Of a DNA stretch of 64,000 nt, positions 1 to 11,565 are shown in pieces (within the stretch, counting starts at the first letter, position 1; each line of letters starts with the position of its first letter). The position numbers and the translations under genes were made by a program. The notes beneath the pieces were generated by a model that saw only the letters and a list, made by a program, of their open reading frames with translations, made no database searches and was not told where the DNA came from. The stretch comes from Aquatica leii (taxonomy: Eukaryota > Arthropoda > Insecta > Coleoptera > Lampyridae), in NCBI GenBank assembly GCA_035610365.1, contig CM069432.1, positions 226,384,532 to 226,448,531 of the forward strand. The letters are read 5' to 3'.

Positions 1-224
1 TTTACAGTTATTTTTTATACACAGTAAGTTATACTATAAGATGGCCCTGTCAAAAACTGCTAATAATTTAAAGAATCTTGAAATTCAGTTAAAATTGAAA
101 AAAAAACTATGTTAAAGATTTAGTAATTAATCTAATACTAACATTATATTTCTAGTGATTTCAATTTTTTTTTTATTTAAAAAAAATGTAATTGCACAAA
201 AAGACACAAAAACAATATTGCCAG

Positions 225-345
225 ATTCTAAACTCTATAGAAGTTCTATGATGTTTAGAATCTGGCTTGGTTCGCACGTTGATTACCTAACTCTGTACTG
301 ATTGTTAGATTATTGTTTACTATTTTAGGTTTTCGATTTTTTTCA
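225..345 (+). mobile_element. Penelope-like element 3' tail fragment
   Basis: A short scrap sharing the phrase TTTAGAATCTGGCTTGGTTC and the following 'gttgattacctaactctgta' stretch with the 3' tail of the Penelope copy at 42355-42420. A related but more diverged version lies at 12505-12545, downstream of a GIY-YIG domain. No coding sequence remains here. I infer a strongly 5'-truncated insertion in + orientation; its exact ends are not defined. Confidence 0.6.
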
Positions 346-2057
346 AGCCTTGATTAAAGACAAAAAGCAACAAAACAAATCAAGCAACCAAAATTCTTCA
401 TTATTAAACGTTTTGTGTCATATCTTCCGTTCCTCCAATGATTAATCGACAATACTTTCATTTTTATTTGTAAAGGTTATTTCTACGCCTAACAGTTTAG
501 CATAGAGATTTAGAAATTTTGTAGTAGATAATTTTAATGTTTATAAAATTACGATTTTTTTAACCATCCTCTGATTGCGCTGCCCCCAAAGGAATTTCAA
601 AAATAAAAATATTTTCAGTAAACTTCCTATATGGGATTTAGTCTAGAAAATATTTTTCCTGTATCGCTAAACCAAATAGTTTTTGAGACAAATTTGAGTG
701 CCACGCTTAAGGACTCGCACTGTATAGTATATATACTTATACAAAAATTATGCAACACTTTCTATTTTATATGTTTACTGATTCAGGTTTAGTTGGGCGG
801 CAATTTATGGTTAACAGTTTTGTGTGTGTATTTACGTTTATATGATATTTTGGTTTTTGTCGACAGTTCTTACTTAAATACGACCCTTTTTTTTTAATAC
901 GTGAAACTTAATTAAGTGTGGTTTGGATAAGCGTTAAGATTCTATTATTGAGATGCACCTTGAGGTCCTGACACTTTTTCGTCAAAATACCTTATTATTG
1001 GAAATCACTTAATTTCTTTATCTGAGGTTTTGTTTTTGAAGATTCAATTGGTTTTACTGAAACTGGAACAGTTTACCTTAATTGCGTATACTGAAGTGAG
1101 TCAATAGTGTGTAGACCGATATTTACTCATTAACGGTTTACAAAAATATATCTTAGACAAAAGTTTCATAAATCTACTTAATATGTTTTTTAACGCTATT
1201 TTGGATTTAACCCTTCTTCCATGGAAAAGCGCTACGCAACTTTGTTATTTTGAATAAAACATCTTGTATATTGTTATATTTTTCAATTGTTTAATGATTT
1301 TTTAAAAGATTTTGTATTTTTTTAACAGTGTATTTTAGAAGATTTTTCATTTTAACGTGAATGAGACTTTAGGAGTAAAATTTTGTGCTTATGAAAAAAA
1401 AACATAATTATTCAACAAATTTTCTTAATATTGCTCAGAGGCACAACTTTAAATAACTGAAACTCGATTTTTTTAAACATCACTTCCTAATTATATTAAC
1501 ATAAATGCATTCAAAAAACGTTTTTTTAAGTGTTGATAATTTACGGTTCTATGTTTAAAATCGATATTTATATAAATGTTTGCGATTTTATAATTAAAGT
1601 TTAAAGTTAACATAACCAAACAAAAAACACATTAAATAAAAAATAATAAAAATAATTGCAAATGCAAAAAAATCCAATTTCTATAAATCTGGCAATTGTG
1701 AAGGCCACGGCGTATTCAATCCGCGCCGAATTCACTTCTGTCGCTAAAATTGTTTTACATATTTACGCACTGTCCGTTTATAATAGATTGGTGCACCATT
1801 GTGTTCCATTCACATGTGCTTTTATATATTAAAAACAACATCTTCGAAAAGAACATGCAATTTTCAACTGTTGATACAATATGCGGTTCAAATTTTCATA
1901 AAAAAAATATGGTTCGACTATTTAAATTCCTCTAATATCCTCTCAAACATTAAGAAACATCCATGTTGTACGTCTACCATAAAAACAATATGAGGATTCA
2001 CGGTACTACAATAATAAACATGCTTAATACTAAAACTCCTGCTGCTTTATCTAATTA
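346..2057. other. AT-rich intronic or intergenic DNA without recognised genes
   Basis: I see no exon, RNA gene or recognisable transposon protein here. It presumably belongs to an upstream intron of the CARP gene, because the first visible CARP exon is internal to that protein, but that is inference. Confidence 0.5.
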
Positions 2058-5000
2058 CAGTCAAACCTCTCAACAACGGACAGCAACGCGGTAAGAAATA
2101 TTGTCCGTTATAGAGAGGTGTCCGCTAAAAAAAAGGTTCAATTGAATTGCGTGAAACTACATATATTTTGAAAACTTTCGTTTATTCTGAGACATCGTCA
2201 CTTTAGGTAAACTACCATTTAAAATGCAATTATAAATCAAATATTTAATAAACTGTTTCTTTCATCGTTTTAGTGCCTTTTTAAATTATTTTATAATCTA
2301 ACACTACGAAGCCTACGGCTCTATCGTTGGTATAACTGAGTTAGTCGTGGCTCTCTTTTAGTTACGAGACAAACCACGTAACAACGTTGTGTAAAAAGAA
2401 TTTAGCAGAGTCATGGTGAGAAAAATGATGTTAATGGACACCGAGATAGAGCTGAATATAAAAAAAATTGATTTAGTGATATGTACACCTTTGTACTGAC
2501 TTCCTAACATGCTATAATTTTTTTGAAATTTTTCTCCTCGATTTCACTAAGAGATAACAGAAATATGTTGTCATATCGACTAACCCGCCTCGATATTGCT
2601 TTCCCCTTTAGTAAATCAGTAAAAATGATTAGTTTTAACGTATCTTGCTTTCCTTTATTCCTAGATATGGAATTTTTTTTTAGAAATCGTCGCAGGCAGA
2701 ATTTAAACCTATATTATATTTGTGAATTTATTTTAAACTATAAATAAAATATCTAATAAACTGTTAATGTTAGATTTTTTTTTATTTGAATAAATTGTTA
2801 AGAAAAATTATCTCTATAAAAACTTTAAAAATAATTTGAGTAATTTACTTACGTACAAAATTATTTAAGAAAAACTGTTAAAGATAGCTTTTGATAGAAC
2901 CGAGAGAGTATTAAAAGCCAGCTAGTTTTTGAACAAAAATAAAGTCGATTTGCTGTTTTGTCACAATGGTATGCTCTTTAAACAATTTTAATTTCTTAGG
3001 TTTTAGTAGACATCAAATTTCTTTTTCACTTTTGGTTTTACATAATAAGGAAATTGTGTATTTAAGTTTTGTATAAATGTTTATGCGTAAAATTTAAATT
3101 TTAAGTAAAATGTCAATTAAATAAAAAAATGTTTGTATCTTTTAGCTACAAAAAATTTATGCAATAATTATATAATGATAAATTTTGGATGTTAGCAATG
3201 TTTCGTTACTGTAAGAATGTTAGTTAAGTGGCTAATCTTTTAACAAAATTTATATTTTTTAAAATCTATCTTTTATACAATTTAATATTTTAACATTTAC
3301 AGTATATGAAATTTTTAAAACATATTTCGTAGTGTAAACTTTGGTTACATATTTTTGTAGCTTACTTTAAACATTATCTTAAATTTAAAAAAACTTAATT
3401 TCTGTTGTATTTTTTGGCAAAAAAATAAAAAAAACTCTTTAGGTTAAGAAATTATGTTAATTATGGTTAAATTTCTTTCTGTGTCTGTTGATCAGAGCCC
3501 AAGTAGCATCAAAATGAGAATAACTTATACTGCCACTTCAGTTTAGTGATTATTACGTATTTAACACTTCATATGCAACTTCTTAGTAATTATAACTTTA
3601 TTTTATTGATTTATAGTGGAAATTACGTGGATACATCCTTTCTTAACCACTTTGTAGTTCTGTAGCTTTGTGGTGAAAAGTAAAGTTTTCTCAACGTTAT
3701 TTTCACTAAGTAAAATGACTTATAAGTTTTTTTAATTTTACAGTGGCAAATTAAAGTGGCGACCACTAAATCGAATCACTAAAATCTTACTTTGAAGTAT
3801 TAACCACTTTAAAGTGGCTATTAAAGTTTTGGCCACGTTTTGGAAACTTAAAATATACCTAAAATGTAGGTGCACTCTAGAGTTGTATGTTGTCGTTGTT
3901 GTAACGTTTTAGCCACTTCCATAAGTAATTTTCACAAGACATTTTAGATTAAAGCCACTACAGAGTGACATTTACTTCTGAAATCCACGTTTAAGTTACA
4001 GTAACTAAATAGTGGCCTATTTCCTACAATGCATCTCGGCTCGGTATAAATAAAAATACACTGCTTATATTTAAATCTGTCGAACCTAAAATTGCTTTCC
4101 AGAAAGACATCAAAAGTTTAATCCGTAAAGTAAAGTTAGTTATTAGGAATTTGACATTTAATAACACATATAATCCATAATGTGAAAGGGATTTAGAACA
4201 ATTACAAATGTATAAGCTGGATAAAAATATTATTAAGAGTGTTCAAAATAATTGATTGTAATTATACGCTATGAAATGAAGTTGATAATAAAATATAAAT
4301 TAGTTAGGTTATGTATCCAACTTCATTATGAAGATGAACGTGAAAGCATGTAAATTTTATTGAGTGGCCGTTCAACAAAATTCACGTGGTTGCCACCAAT
4401 GCTGCCACTTTTAAAAATCACTTTTAAGTGTTCTGAAATCTGATTGGATGTTTCTTAGTTCTCTTGGCCACTTATTGAGTGGAAGTAACTCCAAAGTGGC
4501 TATCCTTAGTTTTTGCAACTTAACAGTTACTTTATCTCTAAGTAGCCATATTTATGAACAATCTCTATGCCGCTATTAACAAAAATTTGCCAATTATTCT
4601 AAATATATGAAATTTATAAGTAACAACACATTGAATGTAAGAAATTAATGAATTATAATTAAATTTATAATGTAAATACTAATAAACTAATGTTTTAGAT
4701 TGTATAGTTATTTAATTTTTATTTTATTTTTAGAACTTTTTAATTTTGTTTTTTTAAAAAAAATGAAAATTTTGTTGGCGCATGGTTATATTTCAAACTG
4801 TAACTTTTACATTTAACAGTAAACTTGCATTTGTTGCAATTTTGCTGTTAGCAAATGTTGTACAAATTCATTAATAAACATGTAGTTCATAGAAACTTAA
4901 AACAGTTTGATCGAAGTTAACCTAGTTATCCATTTGTAAAATAAAGAAGGGATGTAGATGAGAAAGTAAACAACCTTTAAAAATGGGACAGAGATATAAA

Positions 5001-5298
5001 TACATTAAAGCAGTTTCTGAAATGCTCAGGGCCACTAATGGTCACCACGCCGCCACTTGGCAGCGACGTGGATTTTACCTGACTGTAATGTTATTTTATA
5101 AGTGATAAAATGGTTGTAAACACATAACGACCACCCAATATTTGTTCCCCATTTTGGTGGTAGCCACGGTATACAACTGTTCCTGTAACGTGATAGTGAC
5201 TAGTGGCACGCCACTCTACAGTTCCTACGACTGTGGCTGCCACGTCGCAATCACTAAAAATGCTAGTTGGGAGGTGTCCGATAATAGAGGTTTTACTG
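2058..5298. mobile_element. Tigger/pogo-type non-autonomous DNA transposon, split by a second element
   Basis: The left end reads CAGTCAAACCTCTC and the right end, reverse-complemented, CAGTAAAACCTCTATTATCG. Each is followed by a GTCCG motif, and a TA dinucleotide abuts both ends (2056-2057 and 5299-5300). TA duplication and a CAGTnAAACCTC terminus are typical of pogo/Tigger members of the Tc1/mariner superfamily. About 1.47 kb belongs to this element. The rest is the CACTA-like element at 3498-5271, which landed about 27 bp inside the right end. No transposase is visible, so it is a non-autonomous or decayed copy. Confidence 0.75.
3498..5271 (+). mobile_element. CACTA-like (CMC) non-autonomous DNA transposon, copy 1
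   Basis: A 1.77-kb non-coding unit whose ends are CCCAAGTAGCAT and, reverse-complemented, CCCAACTAGCAT. It is full of AGTGGC/GCCACT motifs, especially toward the ends. A second, inverted copy at 43472-45211 shares the same termini and most of the interior. The flanks suggest a 2-bp target duplication (AG here, TT at copy 2). A terminal C-M-C, a 2-3-bp duplication and reiterated subterminal motifs fit the CACTA/CMC superfamily. Without a transposase this class call is tentative; that it is a mobile unit is much firmer. Confidence 0.7.
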
Positions 5299-5364
5299 TA
5301 ATTCTGTTTAGTTTTTGGTGCTGCTGGATGTGATATGCATGAAATGTATTAAATCTTAAATTAC

Positions 5365-6330
5365 GATCAATTGACATCTGGCTTGGTTATGCGTCGATTT
5401 CTTCTTTGGGTTGCACTGCGGTCTTCTATAACTGTAAAAAACACGTTTATTTATCCAGGTTTACGTCTGGAGATACATTTTGGGTACACATCACTATCAC
5501 TTTTGGTCACCTGTTTAACAGATTTTAAATAACTTCAAGGGATGATCTACGCTTCGGATACTTCTAATGGTAAATTCTTAATATTAATAAAGAATTCTTG
5601 TTACACTCTTTCAACACAAACACCATATGAACAAAAACATGTAAGTATCATCGAATAAGATAGAAACAGTGGCAATACCTTTTGTTTATATGATTATCAT
5701 TTTCAAACACTTATTCAAGTAAAAATCATAAAAAAATTTGTATTATCTACGAAATTGTAAATATCATTTGTAATACAATTTTTCATTCTGGATAATTTGT
5801 CACACGTCGCAGTGAACATGTTTAGATTCTGGAATAAACTGATTGATTGCGCCGTACAGTCTCGCTTTTATACACCGGCCTCTGATAAACAAAACTGGTT
5901 TCCAAATCTTCGGTAAATGAAAACTAGAATCTCGGTTAATATTAAAAGTATTAATTATTTCAATGGATTCAATAATTTTTCGTTGATAGTAAATAAAAAC
6001 GTTCGCGAAAGTTTTAGTGTTTTCAAACATAATTTAACCACCCGTTTCAAGTACATGTTCCACCAGCACTGACTTCGAACATTGTTTAAGACGAGAACAC
6101 GTTTGATGGTCCTTAATACACATTCCCACGCTTCTACCTGTTTCTCCTATGTATGCACGACTACAAGAGCAAGGAATGCTATAAACGCTGCTATAACAAT
6201 GTTGTGTTTAGACAACATTTTTCTTAAACGGTCTGTGGTACTTTTGACATAAGGTAGATAAGCGATAAACGTAGATTCCGCTGTTACTGTTGGTTTGGCA
6301 GAATTGTTGTCATTAAAAACAAAATCGTGT
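5365..6330 (-). pseudogene. Decayed Penelope-like element, C-terminal GIY-YIG region
   Basis: On the minus strand the reading begins near 6190 with VYSIPCSCSRAYIGETGRSV, the GIY-YIG endonuclease core of Penelope-type reverse transcriptases. It continues through a CIKDHQTCSRLKQCSKS stretch and, after a stop near 6030, through the family's closing region (RKIIESIEI, then KIWKPVLF) to 5800. The RT domain is missing, so this is a 5'-truncated insertion. Its sequence is distinct from the Penelope copies at 10.8-12.7 kb and 13.1-16.3 kb, so it represents another family. The 3' boundary near 5365 is a guess. Confidence 0.8.
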
Positions 6331-7087
6331 TTTCAGATTTTATCAAATACATTAAACTACGAATTATAAATTAGTAGTTAACTTGAAATTTTACATATTA
6401 TTTAATATTGTTTGTCTTGCTTTGTTCAAAAGTTTAGATTTTGTTGTTGCTTTTTTAACAATTCATGTAAAAAAAATTATCTCAAACGTTAAAACTACTA
6501 TGGGTCAACTCGTGAGTTTCAGTTTCAAGTTATTAAAAAATTACAACAAAAGATATTTTTGGTAAAACCAGATTAGAACTAATGTACAAACAAAGATTTT
6601 AAATTTAAGGATGTACAAAACCAAACATTTAAATACGTTTTTTATTATTTATTTTTTTTTATTTCTCTATTTGTATACTGTTGAAAAATGAAAATAATTA
6701 TACGTTATAATGAATTTGTGGTGTTTTTAGTTTGTACGTGATATTTAGTTTAGATTTTATTTAAACTATTTTATTACTTTTGTTTATCCTTTACTTCTGA
6801 TACTGATACTTGGGATTATTTTTACCTACAAAAACAAATATACATATTCAAAGAACGTTGCTTGTTCTATATTTTTTGTTACTACTTTTTTACATTATAT
6901 TGTAAAATTTAATATATTTAGTAAAACACAATGTAGCTTTAAAATATGTCAAACAAAGCGTTTGGTGTATTATTTTTATAAACCAAAAAACAAAAAAATG
7001 TATTAAACGTGAGCGACATAATTGTATTCCGAAATAATGCGTTACAGACATTTATTATTTTTTTTGTTACGATTTCTGTTACATAAA

Positions 7088-7118
<31 letters not shown>

Positions 7119-8740
7119 TGCATCTAATTTAAATATTTTTTGTATTTATTTCTAATATTTAGTTTTATTTTACCTACAACGTTTGTTTTTTTACATAATC
7201 ACAGTTAGACCTCAAAGCTTTATTGCCAGATATTAAAAAATATTAATGTTTTTTGTTGTTTCTTGAAACTCACAATGATTACATATTTTAAATCAATAAA
7301 AATTCAACACAATTAAAGAAGTGACGTTATCATCTTAAACTAATAAACGTAATTTTATTTTCTAAAATTATTCTTTTAGTATAAAATCCTTTTTCACAGA
7401 TTTTTTTGCAAAACTTATTATCGCGTTTTCTGAAAGTCTATTAACATGCTAAAATTAGCTAAAATATCGTATAATTTTTTATTCTTTCTTAATACTTCTG
7501 TGTAATGCAACCATTGCATTATGAACATTTTTACAGTTTAATAACACTAAGAAATTTAGCAAGATTACATGTTAATAAAACTAAGCTATTATGAAATATT
7601 AATGTGTATTTCAGTTTTTAAAAAAATTATTCAAAAAAACTATGATAAATTTAATTTTTTTGGGTAGTGTCAAAGAGCGCTAATTTATGTGAGTTTTTGT
7701 TTTAAGCGAGTAAAACCTAAACAAGATTCTTGACATTCTGCGCCTATAACATGTATTTAAGCTTTCACCGTATACTAGGAGTAAGTGTAATCAAAAGCTT
7801 CATAACGAAGAATTTATTATACACTTACGTTTTTAAAAATATAAGGCTACAATAATTTTTATTGTATTTTCTCAAATTTTTATATTAGTTTACTTATAAT
7901 GCTTTTAAAAATTATTAATCATAGTTACTTAAGTAATTATCTGTGATTACTTCTTAGTTAAGTATTGCTGTTAAATGTAATAGGCAGTTGGAATAGTTTG
8001 CGCTCGTCCGTTCTTAATGATTCTCTGCGGTTTTAAACAAGACTAGTAACTTGCGTTAAAACTAAGTGCATTTATATCTATTTAGTTATATGATTGTTGA
8101 AACTTGCAAGAATCTTAATTTGTAAAGATAAATAACTTTTTAAGTCATTTATTACTGCCAAGTTAAAAAACAAATAAATAAGTTATTAGTGAACTAAATT
8201 CAAAATTGAAACAGAAACAACTGCACTTTACTCGAGGCACTTAACACAAAAATTCCATTTAAATATAGCGATTTGTCCATTAAAATAAATGATTTTAAAA
8301 GCAGTTGAACTTTTTCGGAAAAACTTTCCTTTTATTCTAAAGTATAAAAAAAATATCAAATAAGCGCGTAAAATGTAAGTTTTGTATCAGAAAGGGCGGC
8401 AACCAAATTCGAGAATAAATCCTTTTAAAACCATTCAAGCGTCCAATCGGAGATTTGTTCTCGGAAAAGAAGAAGACATTTGATTTTGACCGGCACAGTC
8501 GTCAAATATGAAATCGAATATTGAGTCAGGCTAAAGTAATCATAATATTTGCTCGACGTGTGAATTGTCGGGGCGAGAAATTTCCCGGAGCATAGCAGTA
8601 GGCAGGGATAAAATAAAATCACGGGGTAGAGACGAAACAGAAAGGGGAAGAAAATTCGATGAGCGGCAAAGCAATAAAGTGATGATTGCAGCAGCCGGTG
8701 AGAATGAAAGGACGCATTCTATACATTCCGTTTGTTCCAG
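6331..8740. other. AT-rich intron sequence with a TA microsatellite
   Basis: No gene seen. It includes an uninterrupted TA run at 7090-7116 and, at about 8560-8720, an unusually purine- and GC-rich stretch directly before the CARP exon at 8741. I could not identify an additional exon in that stretch. Confidence 0.5.
7090..7116. repeat. (TA)n microsatellite
   Basis: About 13 uninterrupted TA dinucleotides. Confidence 0.95.
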
Positions 8741-8835
8741 ATACAGATTTTCGGGTTCAACTCACAACTGTATTCCAACTTCTCCGAAGCGCTTCACAAA
8801 GCCCAGGGATTGTGGTGATTTCACTACTTTTACAG
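8741..8835 (+). CDS. Carbonic anhydrase-related protein (CA10/CA11-like), internal exon with a frame break
   Basis: The acceptor TTTGTTCCAG ends at 8740 and the donor GTACGT starts at 8836. From phase 0 the exon reads IQIFGFNSQLYSNFSEALHK-AQG, and its last part reads IVVISLLLQ in the next frame. Both halves match the CARP segment that precedes the LGDLSNPEL exon at 46227. The exon is 95 nt, whereas phase 0 to phase 0 demands 96. The missing base falls at AGGGATTG near 8811-8816. CARPs are catalytically silent carbonic anhydrase folds, usually neuronal and secreted or membrane-associated in the CA10/11 group. The preceding exon was not found in this window. Family assignment comes from pattern recognition; the frame break may be an assembly error. 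Confidence 0.85.
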
Positions 8836-10189
8836 GTACGTATCAGAGCTTCCACATCTGATAAAAGTAAAACCGTGTTCCAACCTTGACAGACATTTAA
8901 ATCCATTTATTTTTTGTAGAAAAAGATCAATTACACTTTGATACAATCGAGATTAGTACAAATTTTTTACAAACATTAAAATATTTAAAAATTTTAAATA
9001 AAAAAAGACAACTTATTTGTTTTTTAATCAATGTATTAGTATTTAATTAAACTTAGTTTGTAATTAATAATTATATCATGTTGTAAAAAAATCAAATCTA
9101 TTCTTAACTTTTCAAACGTTGAAAAGCTCTTAAATCTACAAACTTCCATGAAAGCTTTTTAGTATCAATGTCATATATATTGAAATTCACAAGCTTGAAT
9201 AAAATTTGATTTACTTTACAAGACACATTGCTATACAGGTGGAACATACATTTTACACAGATCAAAATATATTGAATAATAAAACTGTCATAAATAAATC
9301 TTCAAAGAAAATAATCCCCTGTTTAGGTGTTATTTTGGAACAGTAATGAATGCATCTATATTTTTAAATTTAGTGTAATAAATTTATGGGATACATTTAC
9401 TTTCTGTTTTTAAGCTACAACATTTTTTTACATACAATCGCATGTTTAATACATACGTAGAATTATGAATATAAATGAAAAATTTGTTTTTGTTTTTAAT
9501 GAAACGAAAAATGCTAGTAAACAAACATTATTTTAAAATCATGAAATTTGTATTTATTAATTAACGATTTTGTTGTTTACTACAAAACAATGTAGACGTT
9601 TTTTCAGATTAATCAAAGAAAATAAATGTATTTTTATTTCTCACAACTTCTTTTAAATTATATTGTAATTCAATATTAATTTTAGAATTTATTACTTTTA
9701 ATACGTATCGTATTTTAAAAATAAACAAATTTAAATAACTTATTTGATAAGTTTTCAAAATTATTAACAGTAAGTATTAAAACTGTAACTATACGATTAA
9801 TAATGTTACCTAATACTTAACACAGCTTATAATATAATTTATATCAGTGTAAATATTTAAAAACCTTGAATTTTTAGGGGTATAATTTGAATTTAGTTGC
9901 ACCGATGCATAAAAGTACATAAAAAACGATGGTTGTGGAGACCTATCATCAACAACCCCAAACTTAAAAACTACCCAACTCTTAAAACTATTGTTTCTCT
10001 CCTCTTTTTCTGCACATAATCTTATGCTGCCTTACCAACTATTTCCTATTGTACCTACTATTATTGAGTCTAAACTTAAATATATTTAACCCATTTCCTA
10101 CAAATTAATAGTAATTCTGTTGTTTTTTAAATTAGTACTTCTATTTATTACAGTCCACGTCAAATCGTGTTAGTGAATAAATAAAATAG
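8836..10189. other. Start of the 37-kb CARP intron, no other feature
   Basis: AT-rich sequence following the donor GTACGT. I recognise no coding remnant or RNA gene. Confidence 0.5.
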
Positions 10190-10584
10190 TATTAAATTAT
10201 TTTTTGGGTAAATGGTGTATATTTATTTAGAAATACAATTGCAAGCTTTCGAACTTTGTCTAAGTTCTTCGTCAGGCAAAAATTAAATTAATTTGACAAT
10301 TATAAAAACTAAGGTAACTAAAAACAATAACTATAAGGGAACTAGATAATAAGCGCAAGTATTTAGCTACAGCATTCGCTCGAAGTATATTCGAGCGAAT
10401 GCTGTAGCTAAATACTTGCGCTTATTATCTAGTTCCCTTATAGTTATTGTTTTTAGTTACCTTAGTTTTTATAATTGTCAAATTAATTTAATTTTTGCCT
10501 GACGAAGAACTTAGACAAAGTTCGAAAGCTTGCAATTGTATTTCTAAATAAATATACACCATTTACCCAAAAAATAATTTAATA
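10190..10584. repeat. 395-bp near-perfect palindrome with Penelope-type terminal sequence
   Basis: Arms 10190-10384 and 10390-10584 are reverse complements along all 195 bp that I compared, separated by 5 nt. Each arm carries CCTGACGAAGAAC, a short loop, then GTTCGAAAGC, a hammerhead-like layout also found in the Penelope elements nearby. I therefore take it as a dimer of inverted Penelope pseudo-LTRs. A weaker relative of the outer part (ACACCATTTAC followed by TTTTATGTCTAAAAT) recurs at about 55281-55355. A fold-back sequencing or assembly artefact is an alternative. Confidence 0.8.
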
Positions 10585-10799
10585 ATGTTTTATGGTGAAA
10601 GTTTTATGTCTAAAATAAAATAGTGTTTTTTCGCACTGTCACGGTGCAGTTGTTTTTCATAAGGGATTAATAACAAATTGGTTTAAACAATAAGATTTCT
10701 TGTCATGTGGATGGGTCCGCAGATAAGTACTATCTAATTACTCTAAAATTGCCACCTATTTTCTAGTTGTGCTGTTCATATTGTATCATTTTTATTAAA

Positions 10800-11565
10800 A
10801 CATATATAGTTTGATAGGTTTCTTTATTGTTCGTAGCATGAGCAATGATGGATTTGTACTATGATAAGAATATATTCTGGGTTTGGACTGTGTCATAGTT
10901 GTTGTAACCGAAGTTACCAACATTTCGCCCACTTTCGTAAGGGGCTTCATCAGGGCGTGAGATAAATCGCAAAACTCAAACAAGCAACCGAAATCTAACT
11001 AAGCACTTCTCAAAAGTTAGTTTATCAACTTGTGAATAAGCCATAATCTAAACTCTGAAAATGTAAGAAAGAAAACGATAACTTGAAGAAGCAAACGAAC
11101 ATCTAACAAAGTGACTTAAGAAGAAATAGTCTCCGTATATAAAGGAGAAGGATCGTCACGGATGGTTAAGCTCGACTCTGATGCGATTGAAGTTATTGGG
11201 GTGTTTGATGATTTTTATGCTCTCTCGGAATTTTCTGTTGAAAAAGAATGCAGATTTGGCAACCAACTAAACATTATCAAAATCTATCTTGTGACCTGTA
11301 GTAAAATAATGTTCAGCAACCGCAGACTTAGAAATATACCGTTTCCTTATAAAACGATCATGTTCTGAAATGCGAGTAATGACGGAACGACCGGTTTCAC
11401 CAATGTAGACTAAACCACATGAACAAGAAATTTGGTATACAATTTCAACTAAAAGTGTAGGAAATTTTTCCTTGGGAGAAGGAAAAATCTAGTTAAATAT
11501 GGGTTTAATACCATTCTTACGAAGAAGTTTCCTTATTTGATCTGTAGCCTTGTGAATCAATGTTA
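10800..11565 (-). pseudogene. 5'-truncated Penelope-like element, minus-strand copy
   Basis: Its reverse complement closely parallels 12030-12700 of the neighbouring plus-strand copy: the linker around the 'cttcttcgtaa-aatggtattaaaccc' stretch, the GIY-YIG domain, the C-terminal tail and the 3' UTR. The RT domain is absent and the frame is broken. In the 3' UTR (10900-10956, minus strand) lie CTGATGA, a GCCC/GGGC stem and GAAA, followed by a strong GTAAC-TTCG-GTTAC hairpin. It meets the plus-strand copy head to head at about 11565. Confidence 0.85.

Noticed and set aside
225..6330. A CARP exon upstream of 8741
   Set aside because: I looked for the expected GSEH...FP-E segment before the 8741 exon and found none; it is probably outside the window.
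8565..8861. 98-codon open frame over the first CARP exon
   Set aside because: It reads through intron and the wrong frame of the exon; the CARP reading uses the exon limits 8741-8835.
11162..11368. 68-codon + open frame, very similar to the minus-strand frame at 12248-12439
   Set aside because: Both are antisense shadows of the Penelope GIY-YIG tail; the similarity reflects the inverted duplicate, not a gene.
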